The notes below the pieces were generated by a model. It saw nothing but the letters and a program-made list of their open reading frames with translations. It was not told the origin of the DNA and made no database searches. The translations under genes were made by a program, and so were the position numbers. Positions 26,978 to 33,937 of a stretch of DNA of 64,000 nt are shown in pieces. Source of the stretch: PMG-095 sp049324695 (GTDB taxonomy: Bacteria > Myxococcota_A > Polyangia > Polyangiales > Polyangiaceae); contig JBMOMJ010000007.1 of the NCBI GenBank assembly GCA_049324695.1, positions 1 to 64,000 on the forward strand, in the 5' to 3' direction. Positions within the stretch are counted from its first letter, which is position 1, and each line of letters starts with the position of its first letter.

Positions 26978-27526
26978 TTGCCTGCGCTCGTCACTCGCCG
27001 CGCCCCACGCTCAGCCGCCCTGTCGCCCGCCGCCGTTCGACGCTTGGCAGAAGCGATGCTCCACGCCTTGGATCTCGATGCGTCCGAGCTTAGCGTGCTT
27101 TTGACCGACGATGCCACGATTCACCAGCTCAATCGCCAGCATCGCCAAAAAGATCGCCCCACCGACGTCCTCGCCTTCCCCCTCGATGAAAAAGGCGAAG
27201 ACCCCACGCGCCCCTGGCTCGGTGACGTCGTCATCTCAATCGACACCGCCCTTCGCCAAGCCAACTCTCGCCGCCGCGAGCTCATCGCCGAAGTCCGCTT
27301 CCTCTTAGCTCACGGGCTCCTGCATCTCATCGGGTACGATCACGATACACGCCCGCGCAAACGCAAGATGGATGCAGCAGCGCGACGCTTAGTGCGAAGC
27401 GCACCATTGCAAACTCCGGTGCGAGCCAAGCGACTTGTGATGCGCACCAACCAACCTGCACGCACCTCGCAAACGAGCGCCTCACGCAAACGCACGACGC
27501 GTCGCGAACCATCGCGCAAACGCTGA
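26978..27526 (+). CDS. ybeY: rRNA maturation endoribonuclease YbeY
   Basis: A 182-aa protein. The UPF0054 zinc site H112-x3-H116-x5-H122 is intact within HGLLHLIGYDH, and the family segments LNRQHRQKDRPTDVLAFPL and LGDVVISIDTA are present. YbeY processes the 16S rRNA 3' end and takes part in ribosome quality control. TTG at 26978 is the only start that keeps the full N-terminus; it is weak, with GAGGAG about 15 bases away. After the zinc site the usual short acidic C-terminus is replaced by a Lys/Arg-rich tail of about 55 residues, which may bind RNA. Confidence 0.85.
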   Translation: MPALVTRRAPRSAALSPAAVRRLAEAMLHALDLDASELSVLLTDDATIHQLNRQHRQKDRPTDVLAFPLDEKGEDPTRPWLGDVVISIDTALRQANSRRRELIAEVRFLLAHGLLHLIGYDHDTRPRKRKMDAAARRLVRSAPLQTPVRAKRLVMRTNQPARTSQTSASRKRTTRREPSRKR

Positions 27527-28115
27527 CTCCGAACACGGCCAAAACTCCGCTCATTTGCGAAAACCACGGCCAGCGAGCATTCGACCCGTTCGCAACAATG
27601 AAAATGGCTTTCCGCCTGCCTTCCGGGTGGAGCCCTGCGCGCCCATCCAACAAAAAAGGGGGTACCGACGACGGCTGCTGATGTTTCCCCAATTTTCCAA
27701 GTCCGAGCGGCGGAGCCACCAACATGGACCGACCGACCGCCCTACAAAACCCCCGATTCGCGCTTCGAGCAGGTTGGTAGAGTTTGCCTGTAACAGCCTG
27801 GATTTACTTGGCAAATTTTGACTCGATCCAGGACGGATTCGAACGCCGCATGGAACAAGGGAACGCACGCACACTGGCTGCGGATCCAGCTTGGGCAGCG
27901 GGATCTGGATGAGAGACCTCGTCCGACCCGCATGAAAAAAGCGGATTCTAGCACCCGAGTCCATTTTTTCCCCTTGATTAGGCCCCGAAGTCCCTGTTAT
28001 CCGTCGCGTGCCTTGGTCGGTTGCATCGGCGGTCTCTCGGAGCCCTCCGCAGCGGCCGGGAGGGCCGAGAAAAAGGCATCAAAAGCTCAACAGGATTTAT
28101 CCACAGGAGGAAATC
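27527..28115. other. 589-bp intergenic region, possible ncRNA, HU leader
   Basis: No supported protein gene. The stretch is locally A/T-richer than its surroundings (AAAAAA and TTTTTT runs). It contains a hairpin with TTTGCC/GGCAAA arms near 27783-27816, tRNA-like fragments (GGTTGGTAGAG at 27772-27782 and GGATTCGAAC at 27835-27844) that do not fold into a tRNA, and a terminator-like hairpin at 27943-27969. The right end holds the HU gene's ribosome binding site. A transcript ending near 27969 is possible, but its identity is unknown. Confidence 0.45.
27943..27969 (+). terminator. Candidate rho-independent terminator
   Basis: GGATTC and GAGTCC arms (six pairs, one G-U) around an 8-nt loop, followed by ATTTTTT. 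It ends about 145 bp upstream of the HU-like gene, with no protein gene directly before it. Confidence 0.5.
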
Positions 28116-28427
28116 ATGGCTGGAAAGAGGCTCACCAAAGCTCAGGTCGTTGCCGAGCTCGCGAACTCGTCGGATCTCGACAAGAAGAGCGTCTCGCGCG
28201 TGTTCGAGTCGCTTCAGGATCTCATCCGCAAGCAGCTCTCCGCGCGCGGCCCGGGCGAGTTCGTCGTCCCCGGTCTCGTCAAGCTCCGCGTGGTGAAGAA
28301 GCCCGCTACCAAAGAGCGTCAGGGTATCAACCCCTTCACCAAAGAGCCGATCACGATCCCGGCGAAGCCCGCGAGCAAGAAGGTCCGCGCGACCGCTCTC
28401 AAGGCTCTCAAGGATCTCGTTCAGTAA
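28116..28427 (+). CDS. HU family DNA-binding protein
   Basis: A 103-aa histone-like protein. The helical N-terminus (MAGKRLTKAQVVAELANSSDL) and the beta-arm region (VVPGLVKLRVVKKPATKERQGINPFTKEPITIPAKPASKKVRA) fit the HU/IHF fold. It would bend or coat DNA in the nucleoid. A near-perfect AGGAGGA site is six bases before the ATG, suggesting high expression, and a strong hairpin terminator follows. It is monocistronic. Confidence 0.9.
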   Translation: MAGKRLTKAQVVAELANSSDLDKKSVSRVFESLQDLIRKQLSARGPGEFVVPGLVKLRVVKKPATKERQGINPFTKEPITIPAKPASKKVRATALKALKDLVQ

Positions 28428-28433
28428 GTTCGT

Positions 28434-28538
28434 TCGTGCTTCGGGCACGACTGAGCGAGCCGACCGGCTTGGGGCGAGCGTGAAGCCCCCGACACTGTCC
28501 CTGGACTCCGCATGAGCTCCGGGGACAGTGCGTTTTGT
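28434..28538 (+). terminator. Terminator hairpins after the HU gene
   Basis: A small TCGTGC-ttcgg-GCACGA stem-loop sits at 28434-28450. A 9-bp perfect stem follows, CACTGTCCC (28493-28501) with GGGACAGTG (28522-28530), which is extended by inner pairs and followed by CGTTTTGT. It lies between convergent genes and could serve both directions. Confidence 0.75.
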
Positions 28539-28545
28539 GCCCTGC

Positions 28546-29361
28546 TCACCAGTAAAACTGGGTACCAACGCGCAGCAACGCGCCGCCGGAAGCGTTCGTG
28601 GTTCGCCCCGTCTTCGGATCGATGAACTCCGCGCGCGAGCGCCCGTTGTCATCGGTGCGATCGCGCACGAAGCCGAGAATGTCCGCATGAATCGCCGCGT
28701 GACGTGTGACGCGGATTTCGACGCCGCCACCGAGATCCAGCCCGACGTAGTTGTAGCGATCGTCGTACGTGGACGTTCCGGGAGTCACGCTCGTCGGCGT
28801 GACATGCACACGCGCCGTGCTGAAACCCAGACCGCCGAAGATGTACGCGCGCACCACGCTGCGGGGATTGAGCACGCCCACGCCGTGCAACAAGAGCGCG
28901 CTCTCTTGACGATCGTAGCCGTTGTAGTCCGTGCCGAAACCGAACTCACCGTTGGCTTCGAATGCGAACTCCGGCACGAAGAAGCGGCGTATGCCGATCC
29001 CGAGCCCTCCCATGCTCGCGTCGCGCGAAATCGTCGAGTCATCGCCGAGCAGCGCTCCGAACACGTGAACCGACACACCCCAACGCGGAAAGCGGTGCCG
29101 CCGACGCGGATGGGGACGAAAATCCGGTTGATCCAGCTCCAGGTGCCGCTCGCGAAACCTGGGTGGTGGCAGCGGCTCGTCGCGATCGCGCTCCGCCCGC
29201 TCCGGCTCGGGCGGCGTGGGCGCAGGCGGCGGCGCAGGTTCACTGGCGGGATCACAAAACCAATCGCCAGGAGCGCAGCTCTGTGCGTGAGCGAGCGAAG
29301 AAAACCCAAAGCCGAGCGCGAGAGCTGCGGCCGAACCAATCAGCGAGGTGAGGCGGCGCAT
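28546..29361 (-). CDS. Outer-membrane beta-barrel family protein
   Basis: A 271-aa protein with a Sec signal peptide (cleavage after SSLAHA). A Pro/Arg-rich N-terminal linker with two Cys (SCAPGDWFC) follows. Residues about 95-271 alternate in the way of transmembrane beta strands, such as FAFEANGEFGFGTDYNGY and RAYIFGGLGFSTARV, and the chain ends in FYW, the aromatic C-terminal signature of barrels inserted by BamA. It probably has eight strands (OmpW/OmpA-like size). Its function is not known. Confidence 0.8.
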   Translation of the reverse strand: MRRLTSLIGSAAALALGFGFSSLAHAQSCAPGDWFCDPASEPAPPPAPTPPEPERAERDRDEPLPPPRFRERHLELDQPDFRPHPRRRHRFPRWGVSVHVFGALLGDDSTISRDASMGGLGIGIRRFFVPEFAFEANGEFGFGTDYNGYDRQESALLLHGVGVLNPRSVVRAYIFGGLGFSTARVHVTPTSVTPGTSTYDDRYNYVGLDLGGGVEIRVTRHAAIHADILGFVRDRTDDNGRSRAEFIDPKTGRTTNASGGALLRVGTQFYW

Positions 29362-29440
29362 GCGAAGCCCAGAAATATCGAGGCCAGGCTAGCACCTTCA
29401 CCCGCCCCATTCGAGCGGCCCGCGCGGCCACTCCCGAAAA

Positions 29441-30667
29441 GTGCGCTACGCTCCGCCGGCTAAGATCGTGAGCATCGGACATGTCACTTTACGGCCGGGA
29501 CACGTGCAGCCCGTTTGGGCCGGCCATCCTTGGGTGTTCGCGCAAGCCGTGGAACGAATCGAAGGCGGAGCGCGCGCTGGCGATGAGGTGCTCGTGCGCG
29601 ATGCGCGCGGCAACCCCCTCGGGCGCGGACTGTATTCACCCGGTTCGGCGATTCCGGTGCGGCTCTACACACGCGACCCAAAGCGGCCCATCGATGAAGC
29701 TTTGCTTTCGGAGCGCATTTCCAAAGCCATCGCGCGCCGCCGCGCCCTGGGCTTACCCGACGATCAGACCACCGGCTTTCGCCTAATCCACGCAGAGGGG
29801 GACGATTTGCCTGGCTTGGTGGTCGACCAGCTGGGCGACGTACTTTCTTTGCAGTTTGGCACCATCGGCCTGAAGCAACGCGAGCTCGCCGTGCTTTCGG
29901 TGCTGGAGCGAGCCTTGAAACCGCGCGCCATCGTCGATCGAACGCCGGAGCGCGCCGCCAAAAGCGAGGGATTTCAGGCCGGCAGCGGTGTGGTGCGCGG
30001 AGACGATTCGTTGCGCGCCTTCGAATTTCGCGAGCGCGGACTCGCCTTTCACGTGCCGCTCGAGCTCGGACAGAAGACTGGATTTTACTTCGACCAACGC
30101 CCCCTGCGTGCGCTCGTCGAGCGGCTTTCACGCGGACGCAGCGTGCTCGATCTGTACTCGTACATCGGTGCGATCGCGCTTTCGGCGGCGCGCGGCGGCG
30201 CAAGCAGCGTGGAAGCGGTGGATTCTAGCGCGGTGGCGCTGGAGGTTGCGGCGGAATGCGCCGCGCAGAATGGGCTGAGCGGCAAGGTGCGCTTCGAATG
30301 CGGCGACGCGCTGGAAGCGCTCCGGCGAGCGGGTCAACAAGGCGGCGTCGATCTCGTCATCGTGGATCCGCCCAAGCTGGCGCCGAGCCGAGCGCGACGC
30401 GAACGCGCACTCGAAGCCATGCGCAAGTTGTGCGGCGCCGGTGCTCGCGCGACGCGACCCGATGGTCTCCTGGTGGTGAGTTCGTGCAGCGCCGCGCTCG
30501 GAATGCAGGAACTCACGCGTGCCTTGGCGCTCGGTGCACGCGACGTGGGCGTGCGCGCCGCGGTGATCGAGCGACTCTACCAAGGCCCAGATCATCCAGT
30601 GCCGGCAGCGTTTCCCGAGGGCCTCTACTTGAGCACGGTCGTCGCGCAAGTCACTGCGAGCTCCTGA
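29441..30667 (+). CDS. RlmI-type class I SAM-dependent rRNA methyltransferase
   Basis: A 408-aa protein of the RlmI/YccW family. An N-terminal PUA domain (VTLRPGHVQPVWAGHPWVFAQAV) is followed by a central domain and a Rossmann methyltransferase with QKTGFYFDQR, VLDLYSYIGAIALSAA and the motif IV DPPKLAPSR. Family members methylate C5 of cytosine in 23S rRNA. Cysteines near the C-terminus include SSCS, the expected catalytic region. The start is GTG 29441 or GTG 29468. The stop overlaps the next gene's ATG as TGATG. Confidence 0.88.
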   Translation: MRYAPPAKIVSIGHVTLRPGHVQPVWAGHPWVFAQAVERIEGGARAGDEVLVRDARGNPLGRGLYSPGSAIPVRLYTRDPKRPIDEALLSERISKAIARRRALGLPDDQTTGFRLIHAEGDDLPGLVVDQLGDVLSLQFGTIGLKQRELAVLSVLERALKPRAIVDRTPERAAKSEGFQAGSGVVRGDDSLRAFEFRERGLAFHVPLELGQKTGFYFDQRPLRALVERLSRGRSVLDLYSYIGAIALSAARGGASSVEAVDSSAVALEVAAECAAQNGLSGKVRFECGDALEALRRAGQQGGVDLVIVDPPKLAPSRARRERALEAMRKLCGAGARATRPDGLLVVSSCSAALGMQELTRALALGARDVGVRAAVIERLYQGPDHPVPAAFPEGLYLSTVVAQVTASS

Positions 30668-31446
30668 TGCGCCCCGCCGCCACACTTTCTGCTGAGCTCG
30701 CCCGTGGCCTGCGCGGCTTGCTTTTCGATCTCGACGACACCTTGCTCGATCACGGTAAGCTCGTGCCGAGCGCACTCGACGCGCTGTATCGAATGAAAGC
30801 GGCCGGGCTCGAGTTATTCGCCGTCACGGGCAGACCCGCCGGTTGGGGCGCTGTCATCGCGCATCAGTGGCCAATCGATGGTGCCATTACCGAAAACGGC
30901 GGGCTTGCGCTGGTTCACACGAACGGGCGCGTCACGTTGCACGATCGCTTGGCGCCGAAGGAGCGCACCTTCCGCCGGCGCGAACTGGACTACTTGGTGA
31001 CCACGTTGCGCAGCGAGTTCCCGGAGCTCGTACCCAGTGACGACGTGTGGCAGCGCATCAGCGACTTCACGTTCGACATCGGTGAGTATCAGCGTGTGCC
31101 GCGTGAGCGCGTGCTCGCCGTGCGACAACGTGCCCACGCGCTGGGAGCCGCCACCATCGCCTCCAGCGTGCACCTGCACGTGAGCCTCGACCGCGCCGAC
31201 AAGGCGAGCGCTTCCGCTCAGCTGATGTCGCTACTGTACGGCGTGGACCCATTTCGGGTGCTGTCGAGCTATGCCTTCATTGGCGACAGCGAAAATGATG
31301 CGGCCTGCTTCAACGCCTTCCGCGTGAGCTTCGGCGTCAAAAACCTGAGCGGTCGCCCGACTTTATGCCCTCGCTTCATTACCCAGGGCGAACGCGCCGC
31401 GGGCTTCGTCGAAGCAGCAGAGCTCCTGCTCGCACGCCGGGCCTAG
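30667..31446 (+). CDS. HAD-superfamily phosphatase (IIB, MPGP-like)
   Basis: A 259-aa HAD hydrolase. Motif I is FDLDDTLLD, motif II lies in FAVTGRPAGW, and motif IV is GDSENDAACF. A type IIB cap with SVHLHVSLDRADKASA resembles mannosyl-3-phosphoglycerate or Cof/sucrose-phosphatase-like enzymes. The substrate is unknown. It is translationally coupled to the methyltransferase (TGATG overlap) and is followed after 64 bp by the aminotransferase gene on the same strand. Confidence 0.88.
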   Translation: MRPAATLSAELARGLRGLLFDLDDTLLDHGKLVPSALDALYRMKAAGLELFAVTGRPAGWGAVIAHQWPIDGAITENGGLALVHTNGRVTLHDRLAPKERTFRRRELDYLVTTLRSEFPELVPSDDVWQRISDFTFDIGEYQRVPRERVLAVRQRAHALGAATIASSVHLHVSLDRADKASASAQLMSLLYGVDPFRVLSSYAFIGDSENDAACFNAFRVSFGVKNLSGRPTLCPRFITQGERAAGFVEAAELLLARRA

Positions 31447-31510
31447 CTTTGCTAAAGGCATGCGGTTCCAGGTTCCGGCAATACACGGGACCTTTCGAGG
31501 AAATCCGACC

Positions 31511-32722
31511 ATGCCATCGTCTCCGTTCTCCGAAATTCAGCTAGCTCCCCCTGACCCCATCCTCGGCCTTACTGAAGCTTTCCAGGCCGACAAGAACCCC
31601 CAGAAGGTGAATCTGGGCGTGGGTGTGTACCAGGACGGAACCGGTAAGGTGCCGGTGCTGAAGGTCGTGCGTGAAGCCGAGAAGCGTTGGTACGATAAAG
31701 AGGACTCAAAGTCCTATTTACCGATCGACGGCGTTCCTCTCTACAACAGCGAGGTCAAGCGCCTGCTGTTCGGCTCTGATTCGACCATCGTGAAGGAAGG
31801 TCGCGTCGTCACGGCGCAGGCGCTGGGTGGCACTGGCGCACTCAAGTTGGGCGCAGATTTCTTGAAGCGCTTCGTTCCCGGCGCCGGGCTCTGGATCAGC
31901 AGCCCGAGCTGGGAAAATCATCGCGCAGTTTTCGAAGCAGCCGGCTTCGCAGTAAACGAGTACCCCTACTACGACGCGCAGAAGCAAGGCGTCGATTTCG
32001 AAGGCATGCTCGCAGGGCTCGCGAAGCTACCGCCGAAGAGCATCGTGTTGCTGCACGCGTGCTGCCACAACCCGACCGGCGTCGATCTCGATGCCGCGCA
32101 ATGGAGCCAAGTGGCGTCGCTGCTCAAGGAGAAGGGCCTGATCCCGTACGTGGACTTCGCCTATCAGGGCTTCGGGGCGGGCATCAATGAGGACGCGCTG
32201 GCAATCCGTGCGTTCGCGGAAGCCGGCGCACCCTTCTTGGTGGCGAGCTCCTTCTCCAAGTCGTTCTCGTTGTACCGCGAGCGTGTGGGCGCCATCACCT
32301 TCGTGACGGAGAGCGCCGACGAAGCCAAGCGCCTGACCTCGCAGTTGAAGCGTGTAATTCGCACCAACTACTCGAACCCGAGCTCACATGGAGCTCAGGT
32401 GGTCGGCTTGGTGTTGTCGGATCCAGAGCTGCGCGCGCAGTGGGAAACCGAGCTCACCGAGATGCGTGAGCGCATTCAGCGTATGCGCGGCCTGTTCGTG
32501 GAGCGCCTGGCGCAGAAAGGCGTGAAGCGCGACTTCTCGTTCATCAAGCGTCAGAACGGCATGTTCTCCTACTCGGGCATCGGCCTCGAGCAGGTGCGCA
32601 AGCTGCGCTCGGAGTTCGGGCTCTACATCGTGGACAGCGGCCGTATTTGCTTGGCTGCCCTCAACGAGAAGAACGTCGACTACGTTACCGACTGCATCGC
32701 CAAGGTGCTCGCGTCAGCATGA
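31511..32722 (+). CDS. Aromatic/aspartate aminotransferase (TyrB/AspC family)
   Basis: A 403-aa fold-type I PLP enzyme of subgroup I-alpha. Visible are VNLGVGVYQDGTGKVPVL, SPSWENHRAVF, LHACCHNPTGVDL, VDFAYQGFG, the PLP lysine in SSFSKSFSLYRERVG and a C-terminal substrate-binding region SGRICLAAL. It would transaminate aspartate and/or aromatic amino acids with 2-oxoglutarate. ATG 31511 has GAGGA nine bases upstream. The stop overlaps the next aminotransferase start as ATGA. Confidence 0.93.
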   Translation: MPSSPFSEIQLAPPDPILGLTEAFQADKNPQKVNLGVGVYQDGTGKVPVLKVVREAEKRWYDKEDSKSYLPIDGVPLYNSEVKRLLFGSDSTIVKEGRVVTAQALGGTGALKLGADFLKRFVPGAGLWISSPSWENHRAVFEAAGFAVNEYPYYDAQKQGVDFEGMLAGLAKLPPKSIVLLHACCHNPTGVDLDAAQWSQVASLLKEKGLIPYVDFAYQGFGAGINEDALAIRAFAEAGAPFLVASSFSKSFSLYRERVGAITFVTESADEAKRLTSQLKRVIRTNYSNPSSHGAQVVGLVLSDPELRAQWETELTEMRERIQRMRGLFVERLAQKGVKRDFSFIKRQNGMFSYSGIGLEQVRKLRSEFGLYIVDSGRICLAALNEKNVDYVTDCIAKVLASA

Positions 32723-33933
32723 CTTCTCCTGCTGACAAGCAAGCCGCGCTGGTAGAAAGCGGCCGCCGCTACCTGTATCCGAACTATCGGCAACCAGCCC
32801 TCGTCATCGAACGTGGCGAGGGCGCGGTGCTGTGGGACGTCGCAGGCAAGCGTTACCTCGACTTCTTCGCAGGCATCGCGGTGAGCGCACTGGGGCACGG
32901 GCATCCGGCCCTGGTGCGCGCGGTGTCGGAGCAAGTCGCGCGCCTCGTGCACCTCTCCAATTACTTTTTCAACGCGCCCAACGTGCGCCTCGCCGAGCTG
33001 CTTTGCAAAAAGACCGGCATGGACCGGGTGTTCTTTTCGAACTCCGGCACTGAGGCGATCGAAGCCTGTTTGAAGCTCGCGCGGCGGCATTTCTGGGCCG
33101 CTGGGCAACCGGAGCGTCTGCGCGTCATCGCCTTCGACAACTCGTTTCACGGCCGCACGTTGGGAGCTTTGGCTGCAACCGGTCAAGGCAAGTACAAGGA
33201 AGGCTTCGGCCCGCTCCCGAACGTGACACACGTTCCGTACGGCGACGCGCGCGCGGTGGCGGACAACATGGCCGCCGACGTCGCCGCGATCTTGGTGGAG
33301 CCGGTACAAGGCGAAGGCGGCGTGCTGCCCGCGCCGCCTGGCTTTCTGCAAGAGCTCCGGCGCCTGTGCGACCAACACGGCGCGCTGCTCATCGCAGACG
33401 AAATTCAAACTGGCGTCGGTCGCACCGGAACCTTCTTGGGGGTCGAGCACGACGGCGTGAAGCCGGATGTCATCGCACTCGCCAAGGGTCTTGGTGGTGG
33501 CATTCCCATCGGCGCGATGCTCTGCATCGAAAAGGTGAGCGGCGCACTGCCTCCGGGCAGCCATGGCTCCACCTTCGGTGGCAACGCGCTGGCTTCGGCG
33601 GCAGCTTTGGCGGTGATCGAAACCGTCGACTCCGAAAATCTGCTCGCGCAAACTCAGACGAAGGGCGAGCGACTCGCGCGTGCTTTGGCTTCGGTGCAAG
33701 AGCGCTACCCCAAGCTCATCACGGCAGTTCGCGGTCGGGGCCTGCTGCAAGCGGCAGTTTTGAGCGCAGACGTCGACGCACGCGCCGTCCTGGGCAAGCT
33801 GCAAGACGCGGGCTTGCTCGTCACCATCGCGGGCGCACAAGCGTTGCGTTTCTCGCCGCCGCTCGTAGTCAGCGACGCTCACATCGACGAAGCGGTGGAA
33901 GTGCTGGCGCGCGTGCTCGCTGGAGTCGCATGA
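32719..33933 (+). CDS. argD: Class III aminotransferase (acetylornithine type)
   Basis: A 404-aa PLP enzyme with the ArgD family pattern: YLDFFAGIAVSALGHGHP, NSGTEAIEACLKLAR, FDNSFHGRTLGALAATGQ, EPVQGEGG, ADEIQTGVGRTG and the lysine in ALAKGLGGGIPIG. Acetylornithine or succinylornithine aminotransferase is likeliest, but no other arginine gene is nearby and 4-aminobutyrate-type activity is not excluded. It starts within the stop of the preceding aminotransferase (ATGA), so the two are co-translated. The pseudo-ATPase gene starts 4 bp after it. Confidence 0.85.
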   Translation: MTSPADKQAALVESGRRYLYPNYRQPALVIERGEGAVLWDVAGKRYLDFFAGIAVSALGHGHPALVRAVSEQVARLVHLSNYFFNAPNVRLAELLCKKTGMDRVFFSNSGTEAIEACLKLARRHFWAAGQPERLRVIAFDNSFHGRTLGALAATGQGKYKEGFGPLPNVTHVPYGDARAVADNMAADVAAILVEPVQGEGGVLPAPPGFLQELRRLCDQHGALLIADEIQTGVGRTGTFLGVEHDGVKPDVIALAKGLGGGIPIGAMLCIEKVSGALPPGSHGSTFGGNALASAAALAVIETVDSENLLAQTQTKGERLARALASVQERYPKLITAVRGRGLLQAAVLSADVDARAVLGKLQDAGLLVTIAGAQALRFSPPLVVSDAHIDEAVEVLARVLAGVA

Positions 33934-33937
33934 TGGG

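Noticed and set aside
27758..27850. tRNA gene suggested by GGTTGGTAGAG and GGATTCGAAC
   Set aside because: On neither strand do the acceptor, D, anticodon and T stems pair together. The T-like motif faces the opposite way from the D-like motif.
27541..27969. tmRNA, RNase P RNA, SRP RNA or 6S RNA
   Set aside because: None of the signature motifs (tag reading frame, GAGGAAAGTCC core, ACAGAA of P4, SRP tetraloop stem) is present.
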